Shown here in pieces: positions 1 to 9,185 of a DNA stretch of 64,000 nucleotides. Under the pieces are notes generated by a model. That model had not been told where the DNA came from. It made no database searches and saw only the letters and a program-made list of their open reading frames with translations. Position 1 is the stretch's first letter; each line of letters begins with the position of its first letter. A program made the position numbers and the translations under genes. Source of the DNA: Conchiformibius sp. (GTDB taxonomy: Bacteria > Pseudomonadota > Gammaproteobacteria > Burkholderiales > Neisseriaceae). Where the stretch lies: contig JASBYJ010000005.1 in NCBI GenBank assembly GCA_029984035.1, forward strand, positions 62,001 through 126,000, read 5' to 3'.

Positions 1-1
1 C

Positions 2-1156
2 AGCATCGGCGAAATTTCCGCCGTTATCAACGAAATACATCAAGGCCACCGTGTCGTCAAAATGTTCGGCGGACACAACAATGCCCTCGAACGTTTCGCT
101 ACCGTTAACAATAAAATCATTAGCTTGCAGAAGAAAATGAACCAAGCTTCTTCTGCACGTTCCCCCCTGAGCGAAGTCATCGCCTGCACCGCTTTGGCCT
201 TTGTGATTTTCTTTGCCCTGTGGCAAAGCCAAAAAGGTATTACCACTATCGGCGAATTCATGGCATTTATCGTGGCGATGATGCAGATTGTCGCCCCGTT
301 GAAAAATCTCTCCAATATCAGCATTCCCATGCAGGCCATGTTTATTGCCGCAGATACCGTATGCGAATTTCTCGACACTCCTGACGAAACCGATAACGGT
401 AAGCAAACCATTGCCGCAGCACAAGGTAACATCGATTTTAAAAATATCGACGTACAGTATCCCAATCAAGAACAAAAAGCACTCAACAATTTCAACCTTT
501 CCATACGCTCAGGTGAAAAAATCGCACTGGTCGGACGTTCGGGCAGCGGCAAAACCACCGCCATCAACCTGCTTACCCGTTTCGTACTGCCCAATTCGGG
601 AGAAATCACCCTGGACGGCATCAATATAGACAACATCAAACTGGACAACTTGCGCCAACAATTCTCACTGGTATCGCAAGATGTCTTCCTGTTTGACGAC
701 ACACTCTACAACAACATCCGTTACAGCCGCCCCGATGCTTCGGACGAAGAAATAGAGGCCGCCCTGAAAGCAGCCAATTTGTGGGATTTGGTGCAACAAT
801 CGCCCGACGGTATGCACCAACATATCGGAGCTGACGGCAACAACCTTTCAGGAGGGCAACGCCAACGCGTATCCATTGCCCGAGCCATTTTGAAAGACGC
901 GCCCATACTGCTTCTGGACGAAGCCACCAGCGCATTGGACAACGAGTCCGAACGTTTGATACAACAAGCATTGGAACGCCTGATGCAAAAACGCACCAGC
1001 ATTATCGTTGCCCACAGGCTGAGCACCATAGAACATGCCGACCGCATTATCGTCATGGACGGCGGTAAAATCATCGAGCAAGGCAGCCACAGCGAACTCA
1101 TCGACCAAAACGGTTACTATGCCAAATTAAGCAATATGCCTTTCGTACCCGAATAG
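2..1156 (+). CDS. msbA: MsbA-type lipid A/lipid ABC exporter, 3' part (5' end outside window)
   Basis: Half-transporter of the lipid-flippase family: an N-terminal membrane domain followed by an ATPase. The reading frame is open from base 2, so the gene starts before the window; only the last transmembrane helices and the whole nucleotide-binding domain are visible. Seen in the translation: Walker A GRSGSGKT (about 532-556), ABC signature LSGGQRQR (about 844-867), Walker B ILLLDEATSALD and the switch His in VAHRLST. The order membrane domain-ATPase in one chain and the wording of the motifs fit MsbA, which flips lipid A-core to the outer face of the inner membrane. Other exporters of the same fold cannot be fully excluded because the N-terminus is missing. 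glyS follows 58 bases after the stop. Confidence 0.85.
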   Translation, partial: SIGEISAVINEIHQGHRVVKMFGGHNNALERFATVNNKIISLQKKMNQASSARSPLSEVIACTALAFVIFFALWQSQKGITTIGEFMAFIVAMMQIVAPLKNLSNISIPMQAMFIAADTVCEFLDTPDETDNGKQTIAAAQGNIDFKNIDVQYPNQEQKALNNFNLSIRSGEKIALVGRSGSGKTTAINLLTRFVLPNSGEITLDGINIDNIKLDNLRQQFSLVSQDVFLFDDTLYNNIRYSRPDASDEEIEAALKAANLWDLVQQSPDGMHQHIGADGNNLSGGQRQRVSIARAILKDAPILLLDEATSALDNESERLIQQALERLMQKRTSIIVAHRLSTIEHADRIIVMDGGKIIEQGSHSELIDQNGYYAKLSNMPFVPE

Positions 1157-1214
1157 CCGAAACGCTGCCATGCTCTTTCAGGCAGCCCAATTCAATTGAT
1201 TGACGGAAAAACAC

Positions 1215-3275
1215 ATGAACCCGACATTACTCATCGAACTGCGTACCGAAGAACTCCCGCCCAAAGCCCTAAACCAACTGGGCACCCACTTTGCCGCCTC
1301 CATTGCGGAAGGCTTGGAAAAAGCGCACCTGACAGAAGGCACGCCCGAATATACCGCCTACGCATCACCCCGCCGCCTTGCCGTACAAATCAAAAATGTC
1401 AAACCCATACAGGCAGACCAGCACATTACCAAAAAAGGACCCGCCGTTGCCCATGCCATGAAAGACGGCATCCCCACCAAAGCATTGGAAGGTTTCGCAC
1501 GCTCCTGCCAAACCGATATAGGCAGCCTGAAAATCATCCATGACGGCAAACAAGATGTTTACGCCTACGAATTCACCCAAACGGGACAACCGCTATCCGA
1601 ACTGTTGGGCGGGATTGTTCAGGCAGCCGTCAAAAAACTGCCGATTCCCAAAGTGATGCGCTGGGGAAGCAGCAGCCACACTTTCGTCCGCCCCGTACAC
1701 AGCCTGATTGCCTTACACGGCAACGAAACCATCAACATCAACGTGTTAGGCTTAAACAGCGGCAATACGACTTTAGGACACCGTTTCCTGTCCGATTCAC
1801 CCATCGTTATCGAACAAGCCGACCGCTATGCCGAACAATTGCGCCAAGAAGGCAAAGTGATTGCTTCCTTTGACGAACGTAAAGCACTCATTGCCAACGA
1901 ATTAGACAGGCACGCCAAACGTCTCAACGCCACCGTATCGGCAGACGCATCCCTACTGGAAGAAGTCAGCGCATTGGTAGAATGGCCCGTTGTATTGGAA
2001 GCCGGTTTCGAGCCCCATTTTCTTGACGTACCGCAAGAATGCTTGATTTTGACTATGCAGCAAAATCAAAAATATTTCCCCCTATTGGATACAAACGGCA
2101 AACTCATCAACCGCTTCCTGCTGGTATCCAACCTGCAAACCGACAACCCCGAACACATTATCAACGGCAACGAACGCGTTTTACGCGCCCGACTGTCCGA
2201 TGCCGAATTTTTCTACAAACAAGACCAAAAAACCACTCTCGAAAGCCGCATTCCCAAGCTTTCCCAAGTGGTTTACCACAACAAACTCGGCAATCAGGCA
2301 CAGCGTCTAGAACGCCTGCTTACCATCAGCCGCCATATCGCCGCCTCATTGGGAACCAATGCCGATACGGCCGCACGCGCCACCCTGCTTTCCAAAGCCG
2401 ACCTGCTCACCGAAATGGTGGGCGAATTTCCCGAGCTGCAAGGCACTATGGGCAAATACTATGCCCTGCTTGACGGCGAAAGCCAAGAAGTCGCCGATGC
2501 CGTCGAACAACACTATCATCCCCGCTTCGCAGGCGATACGCTGCCTGAAAGCAATATCGCCACTGCCGCCGCACTGGCAGACAAACTGGAAACCCTTATC
2601 GGCATTTGGGGCATCGGCTTAATCCCCACAGGAGATAAAGACCCCTACGCATTGCGCCGCTCCGCACTCGGCATTCTGCGTATGCTGATGAACCACAATC
2701 TCAGCATCAGCGACCTGCTCAATACCGCCTACCAAACCTTCCCCCAAGGATTGTTGTCCGACAATACCGTATCCGAAGTATCCGATTTCATGCAGGCGCG
2801 TCTTGCCGTATTACTGCAAAACGACTATGAACCCGATACCATAGCCGCAGTGTTAGCGCACCGCCCCGACCGCCTGAACGACTTGATTGCCAAACTCCGT
2901 GCCGTAGAAGCCTTTAAAAAGCTGCCTGAAGCCGCCACACTGTCGGCCGCCAACAAACGGGTACACAATCTGCTCAAAAAAACCGAAAACCATCTCGGCG
3001 AAGTAGAACCGGGACTGTTTTCCCAACCGGAAGAACAAGCGCTCTACACCGCATCCGAACAGTTGCAACCCAAAATCGCCAACGCCTTGGCACAACAGAA
3101 TTTTCAGGCAGCCTTATCGGTATTGGCATCGGTCAAACCGCAAATTGACGCTTTCTTCGACAATGTCATGGTGATGGCAGATAATACGGACGTGAAACAA
3201 AACCGCTTAAATCTGCTCAACCGTTTGGCAAAACAGATGAATGCGGTTGCGGATATTTCTTTGCTGGCAGAGTAA
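1215..3275 (+). CDS. glyS: Glycyl-tRNA synthetase beta subunit
   Basis: Beta subunit of the alpha2-beta2 bacterial glycyl-tRNA synthetase; it binds tRNA-Gly while the alpha subunit (glyQ, not in the window) activates glycine. The predicted 686-residue protein starts with the family's typical N-terminus (LLIELRTEELPPKAL) and has the expected length. I chose the ATG at 1215; an in-frame TTG five codons upstream is less likely because homologues begin at MNPTLLIEL. In gonococci glyS lies immediately upstream of the lgtA-E lipooligosaccharide glycosyltransferase locus; here too it is followed by glycosyltransferases, which supports the synteny. No frame damage is visible. Confidence 0.95.
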   Translation: MNPTLLIELRTEELPPKALNQLGTHFAASIAEGLEKAHLTEGTPEYTAYASPRRLAVQIKNVKPIQADQHITKKGPAVAHAMKDGIPTKALEGFARSCQTDIGSLKIIHDGKQDVYAYEFTQTGQPLSELLGGIVQAAVKKLPIPKVMRWGSSSHTFVRPVHSLIALHGNETININVLGLNSGNTTLGHRFLSDSPIVIEQADRYAEQLRQEGKVIASFDERKALIANELDRHAKRLNATVSADASLLEEVSALVEWPVVLEAGFEPHFLDVPQECLILTMQQNQKYFPLLDTNGKLINRFLLVSNLQTDNPEHIINGNERVLRARLSDAEFFYKQDQKTTLESRIPKLSQVVYHNKLGNQAQRLERLLTISRHIAASLGTNADTAARATLLSKADLLTEMVGEFPELQGTMGKYYALLDGESQEVADAVEQHYHPRFAGDTLPESNIATAAALADKLETLIGIWGIGLIPTGDKDPYALRRSALGILRMLMNHNLSISDLLNTAYQTFPQGLLSDNTVSEVSDFMQARLAVLLQNDYEPDTIAAVLAHRPDRLNDLIAKLRAVEAFKKLPEAATLSAANKRVHNLLKKTENHLGEVEPGLFSQPEEQALYTASEQLQPKIANALAQQNFQAALSVLASVKPQIDAFFDNVMVMADNTDVKQNRLNLLNRLAKQMNAVADISLLAE

Positions 3276-3413
3276 ACAACACGGATTTCAAATCGTTTTC
3301 TAAAACAGGAAAATAACCGCAATAAGAAAAATCAATTTGAAATCATGTTGATAATTCGGCAAAACGATACGTTTATTTTGAATCATTGATGATTCCGTTT
3401 GCTTGGGGGAATT

Positions 3414-4436
3414 ATGAAACCGCTGGTTAGTGTACTCATCTCTGCCTACAATGTCGTTGATTATGTAGAAGAAGCCATTTCAGCCGTTATGGCACAAACT
3501 TATACTCATCTGGAAATTGTCATCATCGACGACGGCTCCTCAGACGGGACGGCTGAAATTTTAAAAAAACTGGCAGAACAGGACAGCCGTATCCGTATTA
3601 TCACCAATGAAAAAAATCTTGGTCTCATTGCCAGTTTAAATAAAGGCCTGCCTTTACTAAAGGGAGAATACATCGCAAGAACAGATTCCGATGACAAAGT
3701 AGAACCCGATTGGATAGAAAAATTGGTAACTTTTTTGGAAAAGAACAGCGATATTGCTGCATGCAGCGCAAATTTTGTTACTTTTTCCGACAAAAAACAT
3801 GCACACTCGCTCATCAAATGGCAAAAAGACGCATATACCAGTTCCTATCCATTGACCCATACCGATATCTGCAAAGCCATGTTGCATAATTCCCCTATGG
3901 TGAACGCCTTAGCGGTCATGCGTAGAAAACTGATTTCGGATTTCGGATTAAAATACGATGAGCATTACAAACACGCCGAAGATTACAAATTTTGGTTTGA
4001 AGCCGGCAAAGTAGGCAACCTGGCCAATCTGCCCGATGTATTGCTTCATTACCGCATGCACCCGATGCAAACCGGAGCGGTCAAATTAGAGGCGCAGCGC
4101 AATATAGCCAAAAAGATACGGAGAGAAGCAGTAAATTATTATTTCGAACAAAACCACATTCCTTTCAGGCTGCCTGAATATGCACCCTGCTATTCCGAAA
4201 TAGCAAAGTTTGCCTATTGGATTAGCCACAATATCAATGCGATAAATGATACGGAATTAGTAATAGGTCTGTGCTGTGAGCTGTATCTTTCACTTGACGC
4301 CTATCGTTTTTCCGACTTATGGCATTTTCTGCGCCATTCCGAAAAAGCCATGTTTTTGACAAAACAACGCAATAAAATTATCAAAAAATTTATCCGCACT
4401 AAAAAATACGCCAATCCTTTCTACCCTAATACATGA
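3414..4436 (+). CDS. Family 2 glycosyltransferase
   Basis: A 340-residue GT-A fold transferase. The N-terminus (PLVSVLISAYN) and the motif IIDDGSSDGT are the nucleotide-binding signature of GT2 enzymes, and ARTDSDD near residue 90 is the DxD-like metal/nucleotide-sugar site. There is no signal peptide or membrane helix, so it should act on the cytoplasmic face of the inner membrane. The ATG at 3414 follows a GGGGGA Shine-Dalgarno sequence; an upstream TTG at 3399 is rejected. The stop overlaps the next gene's ATG (ATGA), so the two are translationally coupled. Its place after glyS and before GT4 and dTDP-sugar genes suggests lipooligosaccharide or another surface glycan. Donor and acceptor are not readable from sequence. 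Confidence 0.85.
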   Translation: MKPLVSVLISAYNVVDYVEEAISAVMAQTYTHLEIVIIDDGSSDGTAEILKKLAEQDSRIRIITNEKNLGLIASLNKGLPLLKGEYIARTDSDDKVEPDWIEKLVTFLEKNSDIAACSANFVTFSDKKHAHSLIKWQKDAYTSSYPLTHTDICKAMLHNSPMVNALAVMRRKLISDFGLKYDEHYKHAEDYKFWFEAGKVGNLANLPDVLLHYRMHPMQTGAVKLEAQRNIAKKIRREAVNYYFEQNHIPFRLPEYAPCYSEIAKFAYWISHNINAINDTELVIGLCCELYLSLDAYRFSDLWHFLRHSEKAMFLTKQRNKIIKKFIRTKKYANPFYPNT

Positions 4437-5623
4437 TGAAAATCCTGATACTACACCGCCACTTGCTCATCGGCGGCGTAGAAAAAGTTTTATCCGTCTA
4501 TCTCAATACTTTGTGTCACCAAGGCCATCAAATCGATTTGCTGATTCATGATGATTTAGGTGAGAACAATGTATTTTTAAAACATATTCCGCCTGAAGTA
4601 AACATATCTTTTGTATTGGATAATCCGTCGGTACGCCGCAGGCAAGCGGCTTATCAAAAACGAAAACGCTCGCTAATGTGCAAATTCAAATACGAAATCC
4701 TGCGTATCGCACATCAAATACAGTATGGTGTCAGACTATACAAATGCATTTCTCATACCCATTATGATTTACTCATTGATTTCCATGAAAGTTTGGACAA
4801 TATCTTCCGCCTGCCTATTAAATGGCCCTTCCCGCCTGCTGTTAAATGGGTTCACGGGCAACTGGGGGGGGGGGTAATCACTCCCAAAATCACTCGAAAA
4901 TACAAACAACTTTTCTCAAAATATCAATCTATTATCTCCATTTGCGATGAAATGGCCGCACAACTGCGCCAATATTTCCCATCGCTCAATCCAGCCTTGT
5001 TTCACACACTTTACAATCCTATCGACGTTAACGAAATACAACAAAAATCAACCCAAGTGCTGCCTGAAACCTTCCGTTTTCCCTATATTCTGCAAGTATC
5101 CCGCTTAGCACAAGGCAAAGGGCACGAAGAGCTGATAGACATTTTCGCCGGGCTCAAACAACGCGGCATACCGCACAAATTATTGATTATCGGAGAAGGA
5201 GATAATCGCGCCTGTTTAGAACAAAAAATTGCCGCACTGAAATTGGAAACAGAATGCCTATTACCCGGCGCCAAAGACAACCCCTATCCTTATTTCAAAC
5301 ACGCTGCCGTATTCGTACACACTTCAGAGCATGAAGGCTTGCCAACGGTGCTGTTGGAAAGTATGGCTTGCGGCACACCTGTTGTGGCAATGGACTGCCC
5401 CACAGGCCCGAAAGACATTCTCGGTGCAGACAGCCGCTATGGCTGCCTGATACCCATGCATGACACATCCGCCTTTGCAGATGCCGTATACAGCCTGCTG
5501 ACCGACCCCGAAAAACACAAACATTTTAGCAAACAAGGTCTTAAACGCGTGCAAGACTTTGATGCCGAAAAGATAGCCCGACAGCTCGAAACCATTCTGC
5601 ACACCATAGCCAAACAGCCCTAA
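4433..5623 (+). CDS. Family 4 glycosyltransferase carrying an 11-G tract (probably phase variable)
   Basis: A 396-residue GT-B retaining glycosyltransferase. It begins MMKILILHRHLLIGGVEKVL, typical of the GT4 acceptor domain, and near residue 300 has an E-x7-E motif (EHEGLPTVLLE) followed by ACGTPVVA, the donor-binding signature. A run of eleven G residues at 4864-4874 encodes the Gly-Gly-Gly of VHGQLGGGVITP. With eleven Gs the frame is open (ON); gain or loss of one G would stop it early. This is how neisserial lgtA, lgtC and lgtD are switched. It overlaps the preceding GT2 gene by four bases and precedes rmlB by four, so it belongs to one glycan operon. The sugar transferred is unknown; rhamnose is one possibility given the neighbours. 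Confidence 0.87.
   Translation: MMKILILHRHLLIGGVEKVLSVYLNTLCHQGHQIDLLIHDDLGENNVFLKHIPPEVNISFVLDNPSVRRRQAAYQKRKRSLMCKFKYEILRIAHQIQYGVRLYKCISHTHYDLLIDFHESLDNIFRLPIKWPFPPAVKWVHGQLGGGVITPKITRKYKQLFSKYQSIISICDEMAAQLRQYFPSLNPALFHTLYNPIDVNEIQQKSTQVLPETFRFPYILQVSRLAQGKGHEELIDIFAGLKQRGIPHKLLIIGEGDNRACLEQKIAALKLETECLLPGAKDNPYPYFKHAAVFVHTSEHEGLPTVLLESMACGTPVVAMDCPTGPKDILGADSRYGCLIPMHDTSAFADAVYSLLTDPEKHKHFSKQGLKRVQDFDAEKIARQLETILHTIAKQP
4864..4874 (+). repeat. Homopolymeric G tract, 11 bases, inside the GT4 coding region
   Basis: Eleven consecutive G residues within a coding region that is otherwise about half AT. Slipped-strand mispairing at such tracts causes ON/OFF switching of surface-glycan genes in Neisseria. 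The tract encodes the end of Leu, three Gly and the start of Val; the copy here leaves the frame intact. Confidence 0.95.
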
Positions 5624-5627
5624 GCGT

Positions 5628-6656
5628 ATGAATATACTCATCACAGGCGGTTCGGGTTTCATCGGTTCCGCACTTATCCGCCACATCATCCACCATACCG
5701 ACCATTGCATTATCAATGTGGACAAACTCAGCTATGCCGTGCATCCGCAGGCGTTAGCAAGCGTTTCAGGCAGCCCGCGCTACCACTTTGAGCATACGGA
5801 TATCTGCCTGCAAGACAATTTGGAGCGTATTTTCTCCCTATACCGCCCGGATGCCGTCGTTCACCTGGCGGCAGAAACCCATGTAGACCGCAGCATCGAC
5901 AGTGCGAAAGCGTTTATCCAAACGAATTTAGTCGGCACTTTTTCGCTGCTGGAAGCTACGCGCAACCACCTGCAAAGGCTGCCTGAAAACCAACGCCATG
6001 CCTTCCGATTTCTACATGTCTCCACAGATGAAGTCTATGGCGACCTGGGCAACAGCAACACATTGTTTACCGAAACCACCCCCTATGCCCCGTCCAACCC
6101 CTATTCCGCCAGCAAAGCAGGCAGCGACCACCTGGTTCTCGCCTGGCAGCGCACTTACGGGATTCCCACCCTAATCACCCATTCTTCCAACAACTACGGC
6201 CCCTACCAATTCCCCGAGAAACTCATTCCGCTCACACTCGCCCGCGCCCTATCCGGCAAGCCCATCCCCCTATACGGCAACGGACAGCAAATCCGCGACT
6301 GGATTTTTGTAGAGGACCACGCCCGCGCCCTTTACCGAATACTCACCCAAAGCCCTGCGGGACAAAGCTACAATATCGGCGGCAACTGTGAAAAAACCAA
6401 TCTCGAAGTTGTCCGCACACTATGCCGTCTGCTGGACGAACTGGCACCTGAAAAACCACAAAATATCAAACATTATGAAGATTTAATCACTTTCACGGCA
6501 GACCGCCCCGGACACGACACACGCTACGCGAGCGACACCGCCAAAATCAGGCAAACACTCGGCTGGCAGCCATCGGAAAGCTTTGAATCGGGGCTTAGGA
6601 AAACGGTAGAATGGCACCTTCAATTCCACCATAACCAACTTTTTCAGGCAGCCTGA
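5628..6656 (+). CDS. rmlB: dTDP-glucose 4,6-dehydratase
   Basis: Second step of dTDP-L-rhamnose synthesis: dTDP-glucose to dTDP-4-keto-6-deoxyglucose, NAD-dependent, cytoplasmic. It is an extended short-chain dehydrogenase of 342 residues. Seen: Rossmann motif GGSGFIGS at residues 7-14, the catalytic Thr-Asp-Glu at 133-135 in HVSTDEVYGDL, and the Tyr159-xxx-Lys163 pair in YSASK. These match RmlB rather than UDP-sugar epimerases. It follows the GT4 gene by four bases and precedes rmlA by 15, so it is cotranscribed with the glycan genes. An uptake-sequence copy overlaps its 3' end (6642-6657). Confidence 0.95.
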   Translation: MNILITGGSGFIGSALIRHIIHHTDHCIINVDKLSYAVHPQALASVSGSPRYHFEHTDICLQDNLERIFSLYRPDAVVHLAAETHVDRSIDSAKAFIQTNLVGTFSLLEATRNHLQRLPENQRHAFRFLHVSTDEVYGDLGNSNTLFTETTPYAPSNPYSASKAGSDHLVLAWQRTYGIPTLITHSSNNYGPYQFPEKLIPLTLARALSGKPIPLYGNGQQIRDWIFVEDHARALYRILTQSPAGQSYNIGGNCEKTNLEVVRTLCRLLDELAPEKPQNIKHYEDLITFTADRPGHDTRYASDTAKIRQTLGWQPSESFESGLRKTVEWHLQFHHNQLFQAA

Positions 6657-6671
6657 AATATCCCGAACACC

Positions 6672-7559
6672 ATGAAAGGCATCATTCTCGCAGGCGGCAG
6701 CGGCAGCCGTCTTTATCCCGCCACACGCGGCATATCCAAGCAGCTTTTACCCGTGTACGACAAACCGATGATTTACTATCCGCTGTCTGTGCTCATGCTG
6801 GCGGGTATCCGCGATATTCTGCTCATCACTACCTCCGAAGACCAAGCCGCTTTCCGCCGTGTTTTAGGAGATGGCAGAGATCTCGGCGTGCATCTGCATT
6901 ATGCCGTCCAACCCAAACCCGAAGGCATCGCACAAGCCTTTCTTATCGGAGAACCATTCATCGGCAACGACCGTGTGTGTTTGGTTTTGGGCGACAATAT
7001 TTTTTACGGCCGGCACTTTTCCGAAACACTCAAAAAAGCCGCTGCACGAGAACAGGGCGCAACGGTTTTCGCCTATCAGGTCAAAGACCCGGAACGCTTT
7101 GGCGTAGTATCTTTCAACAGTAACCGCCAAGCTGTTTCCATTGAAGAAAAACCGCACTATCCGCAATCCGATTGGGCGGTAACCGGCCTGTATTTCTACG
7201 ACAACCGCGCCGTAGAAATGGCAAAACACATCCGCCCCTCGCAACGCGGCGAATTGGAAATCACCACTTTGAACGAAATGTATCTGCAAAACGGCTCGCT
7301 CCATGTAGAACTGCTCGGACGCGGTTTTGCATGGCTGGACACAGGCACGCACGACAGCCTGCACGAAGCCTCATCTTTTGTCAAAACCGTCAGCAAACTG
7401 CAGAATTTCCAAGTGGCCTGTTTGGAAGAAATCGCATGGCGGCAGGGCTGGCTGTCCGATGAACAGCTTGCGGCACTCGCCGCACCGATGGCAAAAAACG
7501 AATACGGACAATATCTGCTGCGTCTGCTCAACAACCCTTTCAGGCAGCCTGAACCCTAA
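6672..7559 (+). CDS. rmlA: Glucose-1-phosphate thymidylyltransferase
   Basis: First step of the dTDP-rhamnose pathway: glucose-1-phosphate plus dTTP to dTDP-glucose. The 295-residue length is standard. Seen: the nucleotidyltransferase loop GGSGSRLYPATRGISKQLLP from residue 8, LGDNIFYG with the metal-binding Asp, and EEKP further on. It sits between rmlB and rmlD in the same orientation with short gaps (15 and 17 bases). The order B-A-D differs from the common rfbBAC(D) arrangement, and no rmlC (3,5-epimerase) is present in this window. Confidence 0.96.
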   Translation: MKGIILAGGSGSRLYPATRGISKQLLPVYDKPMIYYPLSVLMLAGIRDILLITTSEDQAAFRRVLGDGRDLGVHLHYAVQPKPEGIAQAFLIGEPFIGNDRVCLVLGDNIFYGRHFSETLKKAAAREQGATVFAYQVKDPERFGVVSFNSNRQAVSIEEKPHYPQSDWAVTGLYFYDNRAVEMAKHIRPSQRGELEITTLNEMYLQNGSLHVELLGRGFAWLDTGTHDSLHEASSFVKTVSKLQNFQVACLEEIAWRQGWLSDEQLAALAAPMAKNEYGQYLLRLLNNPFRQPEP

Positions 7560-7576
7560 GCCCGCAATTACCGCCC

Positions 7577-8464
7577 ATGAAAATACTCATCACCGGCGCC
7601 AACGGTCAAATCGGACGCAGCCTGATACGAACCATACCCAAACACCACATTTTATTGGCTGCCGACAGAACCGTTCTCGACATCACCCGGCGCACCGCCG
7701 TTTTCCGAACCGTTGCCGCATTCCGACCCGACATCATCATCAACGCAGCCGCCTACACCGCTGTCGATCAAGCCGAAAGCGAACCCGAAACCGCCACTGC
7801 CGTAAATGAATACGGAGCGATGCATCTTGCCCAAGCCGCTGCGGAAAACGGAGCGGCGATACTTCATCTCTCTACCGATTATGTATTTGACGGGAAAGCC
7901 AACACCCCCTATCGCGAAACCGACATCCCACGACCGCAAAATGTCTATGGCACGAGCAAATTGGCAGGGGAAGCAGCCGTTCAGGCAGCCTGTCCGCGCA
8001 GCATCATATTGCGCACATCATGGGTGTTTAGCGAATACGGCAACCATTTCGTCAATAAATTGCTGCAGTCAGCCTTGCATCACAACACACTGGATATGGT
8101 TGCCGACCAATACGGCACCCCCACTTACGCCGGCGACATCGCCGCAGCACTGATACACATTGCCGAGACCATACACAACGACTCCACAACGGATTACGGC
8201 ATCTACCACTTTTCAGGCAGCCCTTGCACGAGCCGTTTATCGTTTGCCCAAGCCATTCTCAAATCTGCCTATCAACAGGGCATCTTAACGCATATTCCCG
8301 CTCTCAATCCCGTTTCGAGTACACATTACCCTACAGCTGCATACCGCCCTCTCTATTCGTGTCTGGATAACACCAAAATCCAGGCGGCATTCAATATCTC
8401 TCCCAGAGACTGGAAAAAATCTTTATCATTAAAAATCAATAGAATATTTAAAAATATCAAATAG
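7577..8464 (+). CDS. rmlD: dTDP-4-dehydrorhamnose reductase
   Basis: Final reduction in dTDP-L-rhamnose synthesis. Seen in the 295-residue product: GANGQIG at residues 7-13, STDYVFDG at 99-106, and the catalytic Tyr124-xxx-Lys128 in YGTSK, followed by RTSWVF. All are RmlD features. It is the last gene of the operon that starts with the GT2 gene. Its 3' end overlaps by a few bases a truncated Mu-like prophage gene on the other strand, so the operon ends at the junction of a mobile-element remnant. The last 20 residues (KSLSLKINRIFKNIK) are AT-rich and may have been altered by that junction. A related 4-keto-sugar reductase role is possible if rmlC is truly absent from the genome. Confidence 0.92.
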   Translation: MKILITGANGQIGRSLIRTIPKHHILLAADRTVLDITRRTAVFRTVAAFRPDIIINAAAYTAVDQAESEPETATAVNEYGAMHLAQAAAENGAAILHLSTDYVFDGKANTPYRETDIPRPQNVYGTSKLAGEAAVQAACPRSIILRTSWVFSEYGNHFVNKLLQSALHHNTLDMVADQYGTPTYAGDIAAALIHIAETIHNDSTTDYGIYHFSGSPCTSRLSFAQAILKSAYQQGILTHIPALNPVSSTHYPTAAYRPLYSCLDNTKIQAAFNISPRDWKKSLSLKINRIFKNIK

Positions 8465-8921
8465 AAATCAAACATACGTCATTCTCAATATTATTATTTT
8501 TCAAACAATAACTTATTGCATGAAAAATCTTGCGAACCAAACCTTGTGTGTCGTAGGTGAACACCGCCGAGATGTAGCGGTATTCCTTTGCTTTGATGTG
8601 GGCGGCGGCCTTGTCTGTCCACTCCACATCGGCAAACAAGCCCTTGGGAGTAAATTCCACCCGGCGTATCCATCCTGCGGCAGGGGCGGGCTGGCCGTTG
8701 GTTTCCTTATGCAGGGTTTGATGCTCGTAATCCACCACCAGCTGCGTGCGCGATTGGTTGGCCAGTTGCGCCACATCATGGCCGTTGGCTTCGGTGAGAT
8801 ACCAAGCCGGCACGTCAAACGGCCTGCCGTCTATGGCGCGGAATTCGCCGTAAGGCAAAAGCTGGATGCGCCCGTCTTGCGGAGAGACTTCAAATTCGGC
8901 GGACGCCATCACCCATTTCAT
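8457..8921 (-). pseudogene. Mu gpI-like protease/scaffold protein, 3' truncated
   Basis: The N-terminal part of a Mu-like phage I protein (head maturation protease and scaffold). Diagnostic wording is GRIQLLPYGEFRAIDGRP and, later, LVVDYEHQTLHKE and EYRYISAVFTYD. The ATG at 8921 has a good Shine-Dalgarno (AAGGAAAG) and is preferred to a start at 9065. Full-length I proteins are well over 300 residues; here recognisable sequence stops near 8515 and the frame runs into unrelated AT-rich sequence against the rmlD end. It is therefore a deletion remnant. It lies downstream of G- and F-like genes on the same strand, the normal Mu order (portal-F-G-I). Confidence 0.75.
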
Positions 8922-9185
8922 GTCGTACTTTCCTTGGTTTTTGCTGATGTTGGCATTGTCGGACAAACCGCAAAACAGGCGGGAGATGCGGGATTTCGTC
9001 CCCGCATGAAAAAAGCCCGAAACGGCGTTCGGGCTGAAAGAAGGGAAAGGGTATCGGGATAGCAATCCGCAATAGCGGTCAAAAGTCGGTCAAAAACGCC
9101 ACAGATTGCGATGAATGAAAAGTTAAGGGGTCAGCCTATCCGATGGGTTTGAAGGGCTTAAAAACGCAAAATACGCCATACCTCC

